From assembly GCA_036342255.1 (NCBI GenBank), contig JAZAUS010000012.1, forward strand, positions 1 to 64,000: a stretch of 64,000 nucleotides of DNA, written 5' to 3'. This document shows positions 55,239-63,695 of the stretch, one piece after another. The stretch's first letter is position 1, and the number at the start of each line of letters is the position of its first letter. The position numbers were made by a program, and so were the translations under genes. This DNA comes from RUG11198 sp036342255. GTDB taxonomy: Bacteria > Bacillota_I > Bacilli_A > RF39 > UBA660. The notes under the pieces were generated by a model. The model saw nothing but the letters and a program-made list of their open reading frames with translations, was not told where the DNA came from and did no database searches.

Positions 55239-55511
55239 ATGGCAAGAAGTTTAAAGAAAGGACCTTACGTATTCGAAAGATTATTAACTAAGGTTCAAAA
55301 AATGAATGAATCTGGGAAAAAAGAAGTCATCAAAACTTGGTCTCGTCGTTCAACAATTTATCCTGATTTTATCGGACACACTTTTGCAGTTCATAAAGGA
55401 AATGAATTCATTCCAGTTTATGTAACTGAAGATATGGTAGGGCACAAATTAGGAGAGTTCGCAATGACTCGTAAATTTGGTGGACACGGTTCTGACAAGA
55501 ATAAGAAATAA
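55239..55511 (+). CDS. rpsS: 30S ribosomal protein S19
   Basis: The 90-residue S19 forms a pair with S13 in the 30S head. MARSLKKGPYVFERLL, KTWSRRSTIYPDFIGHTFAVHKG and GHKLGEFAMTRKFGGHGSDKNKK are canonical. Confidence 0.97.
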   Translation: MARSLKKGPYVFERLLTKVQKMNESGKKEVIKTWSRRSTIYPDFIGHTFAVHKGNEFIPVYVTEDMVGHKLGEFAMTRKFGGHGSDKNKK

Positions 55512-55531
55512 AACGCGAAGGAGGCGTAAGA

Positions 55532-55879
55532 ATGCAAGAAACTGAAGTAAAAGCAGTTTTAAAAACAGTAAGAATTACTCCTCGTAAAACAAGATTAATC
55601 ATCAATTTAATAAGAGGAAAAAAAGTGGATGAAGCTAGGTCAATCTTAGCAAATCAAACACAAAAAGCTGCTAGAATTATTGAAAAAGTATTAAATTCCG
55701 CAATTGCTAATGCGGTTAATAATAAGAATATGTCTGAAGAAGACTTATATGTAAAAAAATGTTTTGTTGATGAAGGATTAGTTATGAAAAGAGCTAAAAT
55801 GGATTCAAGAGGACGTGTAGGAAGAAATGATCATAAAACTAGTCACATCACTGTGATTGTAAGTAATGATAAAAAGTAA
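55532..55879 (+). CDS. rplV: 50S ribosomal protein L22
   Basis: The 115-residue L22 lines the exit tunnel. VRITPRKTRLIINLIRGKKVDEA and the extended loop DEGLVMKRAKMDSRGRVGRNDHKTSHITV are conserved. GAAGGAGGCG precedes the start. Confidence 0.96.
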   Translation: MQETEVKAVLKTVRITPRKTRLIINLIRGKKVDEARSILANQTQKAARIIEKVLNSAIANAVNNKNMSEEDLYVKKCFVDEGLVMKRAKMDSRGRVGRNDHKTSHITVIVSNDKK

Positions 55880-55894
55880 AGGAGGACTAGATTA

Positions 55895-56566
55895 ATGGGA
55901 CAAAAGGTTAGTCCAATTGGACTTAGAATTGGCATTAATAAAGACTGGGAAGCAAAATGGTATGCTAATAAAAAAGATTTCGCAAAATATCTAGAAAATG
56001 ATGTTAAAATTCGTGCCTATCTAGAAAAGAAATTTGCATCTAGCGGTATTTCACATATTGTCATTGAAAGAAATCCTAAAAGATGTGAAGTTATTATGTA
56101 TGTATCAAAACCTGGTCTAGTTATCGGTCAAAAAGGAACAGAAATTGAAGTAGTTAAAAAAGCTGTTTCTAAATTAGTAAATGAAGATGTACAAATATCT
56201 GTTATTGAAGTAAAAAATCCAGATTTAATAGCTCAATTAGTAGCAGATAATATTGCTCATAATATAGAAAATCGTGTATCATTTAGAATTGCTCAAAAAC
56301 GTGCAATTAGAAACACAATGAAAGCAGGAGCTAAAGGTATTAAAACACTTGTATCAGGTCGTCTTGGAGGAGCTGATATAGCACGTAGTGAAGGGTATGC
56401 AGAAGGAACAACTCCTCTACATACATTAAGAGCAAATATTGATTATGCTACAGCAGAAGCTGATACAACTTATGGAAAAATAGGTGTAAAAGTATGGATT
56501 TATAAAGGAGAAATCTTCAAGAAGGTTAAGGGAGGTAATTCTAATGTTGATGCCAAAAAGAACTAA
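55895..56566 (+). CDS. rpsC: 30S ribosomal protein S3
   Basis: The 223-residue S3 has the KH domain GLVIGQKGTEIEVVKKAVSKL and the C-terminal SGRLGGADIARSEGYAEGTTPLHTLRANIDYA, part of the mRNA entry helicase. The length is normal. It overlaps rplP by 23 bases, so translation is likely coupled. Confidence 0.97.
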   Translation: MGQKVSPIGLRIGINKDWEAKWYANKKDFAKYLENDVKIRAYLEKKFASSGISHIVIERNPKRCEVIMYVSKPGLVIGQKGTEIEVVKKAVSKLVNEDVQISVIEVKNPDLIAQLVADNIAHNIENRVSFRIAQKRAIRNTMKAGAKGIKTLVSGRLGGADIARSEGYAEGTTPLHTLRANIDYATAEADTTYGKIGVKVWIYKGEIFKKVKGGNSNVDAKKN

Positions 56567-56975
56567 ACATAGAAAAACTTTCCGTATAAAATATGAAGGA
56601 AAAGCTAAAGGTAATACTGAATTACACTTTGGAAGATATGGCCTTATGGCCAAAGAAGGTGCTTGGATTACAGCAAATCAAATCGAAGCTGCTCGTGTTG
56701 CCATGACAAGATATATGAAACGTGGCGGAAAAGTTTGGGTAAATATATTCCCACAATTATCATTAACTAAAAAACCACTAGAAACTCGTCAAGGTAAAGG
56801 TAAAGGAGAACCAGAAGTATGGGTTGCTGTAGTAAAAGCTGGTAAAATTATGTTTGAGATAGATGAAGTTAGTGAAGATATAGCAAGAGAAGCATTAAGA
56901 TTAGCATCACACAAACTACCTATCAAATGTAAATTTGTAAAAAAAGAAGAAAGTGGTGATAAGAATGAAAACTAA
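56544..56975 (+). CDS. rplP: 50S ribosomal protein L16
   Basis: The 143-residue L16 sits near the A site. MLMPKRTKHRKTFRIKYEG, FGRYGLMAKEGAWITANQIEAARVAMTRYMKRGGKVWV and RQGKGKGEPEVWVAVVK are canonical. The ATG follows AAGGGAGGT inside rpsC. It overlaps rpmC. Confidence 0.97.
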   Translation: MLMPKRTKHRKTFRIKYEGKAKGNTELHFGRYGLMAKEGAWITANQIEAARVAMTRYMKRGGKVWVNIFPQLSLTKKPLETRQGKGKGEPEVWVAVVKAGKIMFEIDEVSEDIAREALRLASHKLPIKCKFVKKEESGDKNEN

Positions 56976-57159
56976 AGAAATAAGAGAATTAACCACTGAA
57001 GAAATAAATAAAAAAATTGTTGAATCAAAAGAAGAATTATTAAAACTTAGATTCAAGCAAGCAACAGGAAGTCTAGAAAATCCTGCTCGTATTCATGAGT
57101 TAAGGAAATTTGTTGCAAGACTTAAAACAGTTCTAAGAGAACGTGAAATAGAAGGTTAA
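56965..57159 (+). CDS. rpmC: 50S ribosomal protein L29
   Basis: The 64-residue L29 lies at the tunnel exit beside L23. MKTKEIRELTTEEINKKI, LLKLRFKQATGSLENPARI and RKFVARLKTVLRERE are typical. ATG 56965 after AAAGTGGTGAT is preferred over the in-frame 56953. Confidence 0.95.
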   Translation: MKTKEIRELTTEEINKKIVESKEELLKLRFKQATGSLENPARIHELRKFVARLKTVLREREIEG

Positions 57160-57176
57160 AAGGAGGAAATGTCCTT

Positions 57177-57437
57177 ATGAATGAAAACAAAAAGCGTGAA
57201 TTAATTGGTGTTGTTGTAAGTGATAAAGCTGATAAAACAATTACGGTCAAAGTAGAAACTTATAAGATGAATCCAATTTATAAAAAGAGAGTAAAATATT
57301 CAAAAAAATATGCAGCTCATGATGAAAAAAATGAAGCTCATGTTGGAGATAAAGTAAAATTAGTTATGACTAGGCCACTATCTAAAACTAAAAGATATGA
57401 ACTAGTTGAAGTAATTGAAAAAGCTGTTATTTTATAA
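57177..57437 (+). CDS. rpsQ: 30S ribosomal protein S17
   Basis: The 86-residue S17 is an early assembly protein of the 30S body. KRELIGVVVSDKADKTITVKVETYKMNPIYKKRVKYSKKYAAHDE and the end DKVKLVMTRPLSKTKRYELVEVIEKA match the family. AAAAGGAGGAAA precedes it. Confidence 0.96.
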   Translation: MNENKKRELIGVVVSDKADKTITVKVETYKMNPIYKKRVKYSKKYAAHDEKNEAHVGDKVKLVMTRPLSKTKRYELVEVIEKAVIL

Positions 57438-57464
57438 TCTCTTTAGTTGGAAGGAGGAAAAATA

Positions 57465-57833
57465 ATGATACAACAAGAAACCCGCTTAAAAGTAGCGGAT
57501 AATTGTGGAGCTCGTGAATTATTAGTAATTAGAGTTCTTGGTGGAAGTAAAGTAAAAACTGGTAACATCGGTGATATCGTTGTTGGTACAGTAAAAAAAG
57601 CAACTCCTAACGGAACTATTGGCAAAGGGAAAGTTGTTAAAGCCGTTATCGTTAGAAGTAAATTTGGAGTAAGACGTGAAGATGGAAGCTATATCAAATT
57701 TGATGACAACGCTTGTGTTCTTATCAAAGATGATAAGAGTCCAGTCGGAACTCGTGTTTTAGGACCAGTAGCACGTGAATTAAGAGATGCAGGTTTCATG
57801 AAAATAGTAAGTTTAGCTAAAGACGTGTTATAA
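57465..57833 (+). CDS. rplN: 50S ribosomal protein L14
   Basis: The 122-residue L14 forms an intersubunit bridge. MIQQETRLKVADNCGARELLVIRVLGGS, GTIGKGKVVKAVIVRSKFGVRREDGSYIKFDDNACV and RELRDAGFMKIVSLAKDVL are canonical. ATG 57465 follows AAGGAGG; the in-frame 57447 start precedes it and is rejected. Confidence 0.97.
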   Translation: MIQQETRLKVADNCGARELLVIRVLGGSKVKTGNIGDIVVGTVKKATPNGTIGKGKVVKAVIVRSKFGVRREDGSYIKFDDNACVLIKDDKSPVGTRVLGPVARELRDAGFMKIVSLAKDVL

Positions 57834-57862
57834 TCCTAAATAGTATCAAAGGAGGAAATTTG

Positions 57863-58186
57863 ATGAAACTAAAAACTGGAGATAAAGTTACTGTTATTGC
57901 TGGTGCTAACAAAGGTAGCGAAGGTAAAATTATAAAAGTAATTGGAGATAAAGTTCTTATCGAAGGTGTAAATATAGTTACAAAACATATTAAACCTAAG
58001 AACAATAATGGTAATGGTGAAATAGTAAAAACAGAATCACCAATCCATAGATCTAATGTAAAAGTTATCGAAGTAGCAAAAGAAAAGAAAAAAACAGCAA
58101 AGAAAGACAGTAAAAAAGATGAAAAAGAAACAAAAAAAGAAGAAAAGAAAGCAACAAAGAAAAATACTAAAAAAGAAGAAAAATAA
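57863..58186 (+). CDS. rplX: 50S ribosomal protein L24 with Lys/Glu tail
   Basis: The 107-residue L24 initiates 50S assembly. The KOW region KLKTGDKVTVIAGANKGSEGKIIKV and NIVTKHIKPKNNNGNGEIVKTESPIHRSNVKVIE are typical. The last 30 or so residues are almost only Lys, Glu, Asp and Thr. ATG 57863 is used rather than TTG 57860. Confidence 0.94.
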   Translation: MKLKTGDKVTVIAGANKGSEGKIIKVIGDKVLIEGVNIVTKHIKPKNNNGNGEIVKTESPIHRSNVKVIEVAKEKKKTAKKDSKKDEKETKKEEKKATKKNTKKEEK

Positions 58187-58226
58187 TTAGATAAACTAAT
58201 TAATTTGGAAGGAGGGTGGATTTTTG

Positions 58227-58766
58227 ATGAACCGCCTAGAAGAAAAATATAAAACTGAAGTTGTTCCAAGTTTAATGAAAAGTCATAACTATTCAACTGT
58301 TATGCTTGTACCAAAAATAGAAAAGATTGTTGTAAATATGGGTGTTGGAGATGCTACTATTAATTCTAAATTATTAGATGCAGCAATGTCTGATTTAGAA
58401 AAAATAACTGGTCAAAAAGCCGTTGCAACAACTGCTAAAAAATCAATAGCAGGATTCAAATTAAGAGCAGGAAATAAAATAGGATGTAAAGTTACATTAA
58501 GAGGAGAAAGAATGTATACATTCTTAGATAAATTAATATCTGTATCATTACCAAACGTAAGAGACTTTAGAGGTGTATCACCTAAAAGTTTTGATGGAAG
58601 AGGAAATTATACATTAGGTATTAAAGAACAATTAATATTCCCAGAAATAAATTTTGACGAAGTAGTTAAAGTTAGAGGAATGGATATTGTTATTGTAACA
58701 ACTGCTAAAACAAATGAAGAAGCGTATGATTTATTAAAAGAACTTGGAGTTCCTTTTAGGAAATAA
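58227..58766 (+). CDS. rplE: 50S ribosomal protein L5
   Basis: The 179-residue L5 binds 5S rRNA and contacts the P-site tRNA. KIEKIVVNMGVGDATINSK, TGQKAVATTAKKSIAGFKLR and DFRGVSPKSFDGRGNYTLGIKEQLIFPEI are canonical. ATG 58227 follows AAGGAGGGTGG. Confidence 0.97.
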   Translation: MNRLEEKYKTEVVPSLMKSHNYSTVMLVPKIEKIVVNMGVGDATINSKLLDAAMSDLEKITGQKAVATTAKKSIAGFKLRAGNKIGCKVTLRGERMYTFLDKLISVSLPNVRDFRGVSPKSFDGRGNYTLGIKEQLIFPEINFDEVVKVRGMDIVIVTTAKTNEEAYDLLKELGVPFRK

Positions 58767-58777
58767 GGAGGAATATA

Positions 58778-58963
58778 ATGGCAAGAAAATCAATGGTTGT
58801 TAAATCAAAAAGAGAACCAAAATTTGAAGTAAGAAAATATACTCGTTGCTCACGTTGTGGAAGACCACACGCTGTAATGAGAAAATTTGGTATTTGCCGT
58901 ATTTGTTTTAGAGAACTTGCATACAAAGGTCAAATACCAGGTGTAAAAAAATCAAGTTGGTAA
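58778..58963 (+). CDS. rpsZ: 30S ribosomal protein S14, zinc-binding type Z
   Basis: The 61-residue short S14 has the four-cysteine zinc site CSRCGRPHAVMRKFGICRIC. This C+ form is the ancestral spc-operon type of low-GC Gram-positives. It fits between L5 and S8 as expected and ends with GQIPGVKKSSW. Confidence 0.97.
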   Translation: MARKSMVVKSKREPKFEVRKYTRCSRCGRPHAVMRKFGICRICFRELAYKGQIPGVKKSSW

Positions 58964-58992
58964 AACTTGAAATATAAGAAGGAGGGATTTTA

Positions 58993-59385
58993 ATGACAGA
59001 TCCAATTGCAGATATGCTAACACGTATCCGTAATGCTAACCAAAATCGAGCTAAGACTGTATCTATGCCATCATCAAAGATGAAAGAACAAATAGCAACA
59101 ATCTTAAAAGATGAAGGTTACATAAAGGATTATAATATAGAAAAAAATGACGTTCAAAATACCTTAACATTAACTTTAAAATATGCTGAAAATAAAGAAA
59201 GAGTTATTACTGGATTAAAAAGAATTTCTAAACCAGGACTTCGCGTATATACTACAGCAGAAGAAATACCACACGTATTAAATGGTTTAGGAATTGCCAT
59301 TATTTCAACATCAAAAGGAGTTATGACTGATAAGTTAGCTCGTAAAAACAATATTGGTGGCGAAGTAATAGCATATATTTGGTAA
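58993..59385 (+). CDS. rpsH: 30S ribosomal protein S8
   Basis: The 130-residue S8 binds central 16S rRNA and in some bacteria represses the spc operon. DPIADMLTRIRNANQ, RISKPGLRVY and the end GIAIISTSKGVMTDKLARKNNIGGEVIAYIW are canonical. Confidence 0.97.
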   Translation: MTDPIADMLTRIRNANQNRAKTVSMPSSKMKEQIATILKDEGYIKDYNIEKNDVQNTLTLTLKYAENKERVITGLKRISKPGLRVYTTAEEIPHVLNGLGIAIISTSKGVMTDKLARKNNIGGEVIAYIW

Positions 59386-59398
59386 CAGGAGGGATAAT

Positions 59399-59938
59399 AT
59401 GAGTCGTATTGGTAAAAGAATTTTAACAATACCTGAAAATGTTAATGTTGATATAAATGAACAAAAAGTAACAGTTAAAGGACCAAAAGGTGAATTAACT
59501 CTAAATGTTGATCCATCATTAAAAATTAAAAATGAAGAAGGTAAAATAACTGTAGAAGTATTAAATAATAATAAACAAACAAATAAAATGCATGGAACAA
59601 CAAATTCTTTAATCAATAACATGATTAAAGGTGTTACAGAGGGGTACAAGAAAAGCTTAGAAATTGTCGGTGTTGGTTATCGTTTTAATCTTAAAGGTAA
59701 ATTAATTACTGTTCAAGATGGTAAATCACACTTAGATGAAATTGAAATTCCTGAAGGTATTGAAGTAAAAGCACCAAGTAATACAGAAATAGAAATATTT
59801 GGAATTGATAAATGTAAAGTAGGACAATTTGCAGCTGAAATAAGAAAGTTTAGAAAACCTGAACCATATAAATTAAAAGGAATTCGCTATAAAGATGAAC
59901 ACATTCGTCATAAAGAAGGAAAGAAAGCATCTAAATAG
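59399..59938 (+). CDS. rplF: 50S ribosomal protein L6
   Basis: The 179-residue L6 lies near the factor-binding site. MSRIGKRILTIPENVNVDI, VKGPKGELTL, GTTNSLINNMIKGVTEGYKKSLEIVGVGYR and the end RKPEPYKLKGIRYKDEHIRHKEGKKA are canonical. AGGAGGG precedes the ATG. Confidence 0.97.
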   Translation: MSRIGKRILTIPENVNVDINEQKVTVKGPKGELTLNVDPSLKIKNEEGKITVEVLNNNKQTNKMHGTTNSLINNMIKGVTEGYKKSLEIVGVGYRFNLKGKLITVQDGKSHLDEIEIPEGIEVKAPSNTEIEIFGIDKCKVGQFAAEIRKFRKPEPYKLKGIRYKDEHIRHKEGKKASK

Positions 59939-59955
59939 TAAGGAGTGATTAACTT

Positions 59956-60318
59956 ATGATAAAGAAAATGTCAAGAAATGATATGCGTAAAGAAAGACAT
60001 AACAGAATTAGAGAAACATTAAGTGGAACAGCTAAGAAGCCAAGATTAAATGTCTTTAGATCAAATATGAATATTACAGCGCAAATTATTGATGATACTA
60101 AAGGTGTTACTTTAGTAAGTGCTTCTACACTAGAAAAAGAATTAAAAATTAAAAATGGTGGTAATGTAGAAGCAGCAAAATTAATTGGTGCAGAAATTGC
60201 TAAAAGAGCAAATAAAGCAAAAATTAAAGAAGTTGTTTTTGATAGAGGTGGCTACTTATATCATGGACGTGTTAAAGCTTTAGCTGAAGCTGCACGTGAA
60301 AACGGCTTAGAATTCTAA
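59956..60318 (+). CDS. rplR: 50S ribosomal protein L18
   Basis: The 120-residue L18 binds 5S rRNA together with L5. RKERHNRIRETLSGTAKKPRLNVFRSNMNI and VFDRGGYLYHGRVKALAEAARENGLEF are typical. The start codon could also be the internal ATG at residue 5; the distal one follows AAGGAGTGAT better. Confidence 0.96.
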   Translation: MIKKMSRNDMRKERHNRIRETLSGTAKKPRLNVFRSNMNITAQIIDDTKGVTLVSASTLEKELKIKNGGNVEAAKLIGAEIAKRANKAKIKEVVFDRGGYLYHGRVKALAEAARENGLEF

Positions 60319-60333
60319 TAAGGAGGATAACTT

Positions 60334-60933
60334 ATGAACGAAGAAAACGTTAAGAAAAATGACAACGTTACAGTTACAAACGAAAAAGAAAGACCACGTA
60401 AGAATAATAACAACAAGCGTCCTCGTCGTAACAATAATTTTTCTAAACAAAAAAGTGATTTAGAAGATAAAGTTATTGATATAGCACGTGTAACAAAAGT
60501 TGTAAAAGGTGGACGTCAATTTCGTTTCTTAGCTACTGTTGTTGTAGGAAATAGAAAAGGAAAAGTAGGCATAGGTACTGGTAAAGCCAAAGAAATGCCT
60601 GATGCAGTTAGAAAAGCAACACAAGCAGCAACTAAAAACCTAATCACTATAGACTTAGTTGATAATCGTACAATTTCACATGAGATTGTATCAAAAGAAA
60701 AAGCTGTTAGAGTATTATTAAAACCTGCTACTGAAGGTACAGGAGTAAAAGCCGGAGGTCCAGTTCGTGATGTATTAGAACTAGCTGGTGTTAAAGATGT
60801 CCTTTCAAAAAGTCTTGGATCAAGTACAAAAATCAACCAAGCTAGAGCAACATTAAATGCACTAAAAAATCAAAAAAGTATTGAACATGTTGCAAAACTA
60901 AGAGGAAAAACAGTAGAGGAGATCAGAGGATAA
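60334..60933 (+). CDS. rpsE: 30S ribosomal protein S5
   Basis: The 199-residue S5 acts in decoding fidelity. VVKGGRQFRFLATVVVGNRKGKVGIGTGKAKEMPDAVRKA and the end NALKNQKSIEHVAKLRGKTVEEI are canonical. An Asn/Arg/Lys-rich N-terminal extension of about 45 residues precedes the body. Its TAA overlaps the ATG of rplO; rpmD (L30), which normally stands between them, is absent. Confidence 0.96.
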   Translation: MNEENVKKNDNVTVTNEKERPRKNNNNKRPRRNNNFSKQKSDLEDKVIDIARVTKVVKGGRQFRFLATVVVGNRKGKVGIGTGKAKEMPDAVRKATQAATKNLITIDLVDNRTISHEIVSKEKAVRVLLKPATEGTGVKAGGPVRDVLELAGVKDVLSKSLGSSTKINQARATLNALKNQKSIEHVAKLRGKTVEEIRG

Positions 60934-61370
60934 TGAAATTACATGAATTAAAACCAAATGCAGGATCAGTACAATCAAGAAAAAGAATCGGTCGTGGCGG
61001 CAAATTTGCTAAAACAGCAGGTAAAGGTGAAAAAGGACAAAACGCAAGATCTGGCGGTGGTGTAAGACCAGGTTTTGAAGGTGGACAATTACCACTATTT
61101 AGAAGATTAGGTAAAAGAGGATTTAGCAACGCTAGATTCAAAAAAGTATATGCATGTGTAAATGTAAGTGATTTAAATAGATTTGATGAAGGAACAGTAG
61201 TAACACCAGAATTATTAATTGAAGTTGGTCTTATAAAAAAGGAACTAACAGGAATTAAAATTTTAGGTAATGGAGAATTAACAAAAAAAATAACTGTTAA
61301 AGCACATAAATTTTCATCAAGTGCTAAAGAAAAAATTGAAAATATTGGTGGAAAAATAGAGGTGATCTAG
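60933..61370 (+). CDS. rplO: 50S ribosomal protein L15
   Basis: The 145-residue L15 is a late-assembly protein. MKLHELKPNAGSVQSRKRIGRGGKFAKTAGKGEKGQNARSGGGVRPGFEGGQLPLFRRL is canonical. It starts in the TAATG overlap with rpsE, and secY starts directly at its stop. Confidence 0.97.
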   Translation: MKLHELKPNAGSVQSRKRIGRGGKFAKTAGKGEKGQNARSGGGVRPGFEGGQLPLFRRLGKRGFSNARFKKVYACVNVSDLNRFDEGTVVTPELLIEVGLIKKELTGIKILGNGELTKKITVKAHKFSSSAKEKIENIGGKIEVI

Positions 61371-62630
61371 ATGTTTAGTAACCTTAAACTAATATTTAGC
61401 CCAAAGAATAAAGATATTAGAAAAAGAATTGGATTTACATTATTTTGCTTATTAATATTTATAGTAGGTACAACTATTCCAGTACCAGGAGTAGATAGTC
61501 TTAAAAATATAGATTTTGGAGATTTAGCTAATGCTATAACAGGAGGATCATTAAGAAGATTTTCAATCTTTGCCTTAGGTGTTATGCCTTATATCTCAGC
61601 AACCATTATAACAAGTTTATTACAAATGGATATAATACCATATTTTACTGAACTAAAAGAAAGTGGAGCACAAGGAAGACAAAAAATTAACCAAATAAAT
61701 AGATTCCTAGGAATAGGAATTGCCTTTATAGAAGGTTTTGGTATGTCATTTGCTTTAGTACAAAATGCAACAGCTATTGATTATGTTAAAATAACTATAA
61801 TCTTAACAGCAGGTACAGCTTTCTTATTATGGTTAGGAGATAGAATAACTCAGAAAGGTATAGGTAATGGGATATCACTACTAATTATGGCCGGTATCCT
61901 AGCAACCATTCCTGGATCATTCGTTGATACATTTAAAGCATTAGTAATAGATAACTCATCATTATTTTTAGGCATAATTGAATATATACTATTTATATTA
62001 ATATATGTAATAATAATCGTAGCAGTAGTATTTGTTCAAGAATCAGAAAGAAGAATACCAATTCAATATTCTAATCAAACAACATCATCTTATGGAGCAA
62101 AACAAAACTATATTCCATTTAAATTAAATAGTGCTAATGTAATGCCTGTAATTTTTGCATCAGTAATATTTACAGTACCTACATTTATAGCAGGATTAAT
62201 GAAAAATGAAAATGGATTTGTTACATTCGTAAAAAAATATGTAAATTATACTACACCAAGTGGCTTTATTGTATATGTCATCTTAATCTTTGCATTTAGT
62301 TTCTTCTATACATTTATTCAAGTAAACCCAGAAGAACTATCAAAGAATTTATCAAGACAAGGTGGCTATATTCCAGGAGTAAGACCTGGTAAAGAAACAA
62401 TAAAATACATTAAAACCGTTTTAGGTCGAATTACTTTAATTGGTGCCTTATTTATCTCTATAATAGCAGGTCTACCAATAGTAGTATCTAGTTTCTTAAA
62501 CACTAATCTACCAACTAGTGTTAGTATAGGTGGAACTAGTATACTAATTATTGTAGGTGTTGCACTAGAGACAGTTCGTCAATTAGAAAGTAGTTTAATA
62601 AATAGAAATTATGGAAGAAGAGGTAGATAA
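61371..62630 (+). CDS. secY: Preprotein translocase subunit SecY
   Basis: The 419-residue SecY forms the protein-conducting channel with about ten membrane segments. Typical stretches are RKRIGFTLFCLLIFIVGTTIPVPG, FSIFALGVMPYISATIITSLLQM, QKGIGNGISLLIMAGI, and the cytoplasmic loop RQGGYIPGVRPGK before the last segments. It starts directly after the rplO stop and overlaps adk by one base. Confidence 0.97.
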   Translation: MFSNLKLIFSPKNKDIRKRIGFTLFCLLIFIVGTTIPVPGVDSLKNIDFGDLANAITGGSLRRFSIFALGVMPYISATIITSLLQMDIIPYFTELKESGAQGRQKINQINRFLGIGIAFIEGFGMSFALVQNATAIDYVKITIILTAGTAFLLWLGDRITQKGIGNGISLLIMAGILATIPGSFVDTFKALVIDNSSLFLGIIEYILFILIYVIIIVAVVFVQESERRIPIQYSNQTTSSYGAKQNYIPFKLNSANVMPVIFASVIFTVPTFIAGLMKNENGFVTFVKKYVNYTTPSGFIVYVILIFAFSFFYTFIQVNPEELSKNLSRQGGYIPGVRPGKETIKYIKTVLGRITLIGALFISIIAGLPIVVSSFLNTNLPTSVSIGGTSILIIVGVALETVRQLESSLINRNYGRRGR

Positions 62631-63292
62631 TGAAGAATATTATATTTATAGCGCCACCAGCTGCTGGCAAGGGTACTCAATCAAAATTAGTAAGTGCCGA
62701 GTATAATATTCCCCACATATCTACTGGAGATTTACTTCGTGATGAAATAAACTCTGGTAGCGAATTAGGGAATAAAATAATAGATGATATGAATAGTGGG
62801 TTATTGGTTAGTAATGATATAATTGTAAGACTATTAAGAAATAGAATCAGTGAAGTTGATTGTAATAATGGATATATATTAGATGGTTTTCCAAGAAATG
62901 TAGAACAAGCTAAAATATATCAAGATTTATTAAATGAATTAAGAATAGATCTAGGCCTAGTAATTTATATGGATATATCTAAAGAATTATCAATGTCTAG
63001 AAGCCTAAGTCGTGTAATATGTTCATCATGTGGAGCAAGCTACAATAGCAATATACCAGAATTAAGACCAAAATTAGACGGTATATGTGACAAATGTGGT
63101 CATGCCCTAAAAGTAAGAGAAGATGACAATCAAGAAACAATTAATACAAGATATGACACTTATTTAGCAGAAACACAACCATTAATTGAATATTACACTG
63201 AACAAGGAATATTAAAAGATGTAAAAATAGAAGAAAATGATAATACACAAGATATATTTGCTAAAATCAAAGCAATAATTGATAATAGCTAA
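62630..63292 (+). CDS. adk: Adenylate kinase with zinc-type lid
   Basis: The 220-residue kinase converts AMP and ATP to two ADP. FIAPPAAGKGTQSKL is the P-loop (Pro-Ala in place of the usual GxP, still fitting), then HISTGDLLRDEI and DGFPRNVEQA. The lid has four cysteines (CSSCGAS...CDKCG), as in Gram-positive zinc forms. In many bacilli map follows adk; here infA comes next. Confidence 0.95.
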   Translation: MKNIIFIAPPAAGKGTQSKLVSAEYNIPHISTGDLLRDEINSGSELGNKIIDDMNSGLLVSNDIIVRLLRNRISEVDCNNGYILDGFPRNVEQAKIYQDLLNELRIDLGLVIYMDISKELSMSRSLSRVICSSCGASYNSNIPELRPKLDGICDKCGHALKVREDDNQETINTRYDTYLAETQPLIEYYTEQGILKDVKIEENDNTQDIFAKIKAIIDNS

Positions 63293-63333
63293 ATAACTTG
63301 TAAATAGGTGATTAAATAACAGGAGATGATAAT

Positions 63334-63552
63334 ATGAGTAATAGTGATGTTATTAAGACAAAAGGTAAAGTTGTCGATATTATTCCCGGCGGAAAGTTCA
63401 AAGTAGAACTTGAAGGGGGTCATATTGTTGAAGCCCATGTTTCTGGTAAAATGCGCGTAAACAATATACGTATTTTACCAGGTGATACAGTAGTTATAGA
63501 ATTATCACCTTATGATTTAACACATGGGCGTATAGTATATAATGAAAAATAG
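63334..63552 (+). CDS. infA: Translation initiation factor IF-1
   Basis: The 72-residue OB-fold protein binds the 30S A site. KGKVVDIIPGGKFKVELEGGHIVEAHVSGKMRVNNIRILPGDTVVIELSPYDLTHGRIVY is canonical. AGGAGATGAT precedes the ATG. Confidence 0.97.
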   Translation: MSNSDVIKTKGKVVDIIPGGKFKVELEGGHIVEAHVSGKMRVNNIRILPGDTVVIELSPYDLTHGRIVYNEK

Positions 63553-63563
63553 GAGGTATAATT

Positions 63564-63677
63564 ATGAAAGTAAGAGCGTCAGTAAAACCTATTTGTGAAA
63601 AATGTAAAGTAATAAAAAGAAAAGGAAAAATAATGGTGATTTGTGAAAATCCCAAACATAAACAAAAACAAGGTTAA
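63564..63677 (+). CDS. rpmJ: 50S ribosomal protein L36
   Basis: A 37-residue protein (MKVRASVKPICEKCKVIKRK, then GKIMVICENPKHKQKQG). The zinc ligands are Cys 11, Cys 14, Cys 27 and His 32, so it is the zinc-binding L36 form. It is placed between infA and rpsM as usual, after AGGAGGT. Confidence 0.96.
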   Translation: MKVRASVKPICEKCKVIKRKGKIMVICENPKHKQKQG

Positions 63678-63695
63678 TTAATAGGAGGAGATTAT

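Noticed and set aside
279..63677. Reassignment of TGA to tryptophan (genetic code 4)
   Set aside because: No conserved gene needs a TGA read as Trp; all conserved Trp positions seen use TGG. Only the absence of TGA stops is supported.
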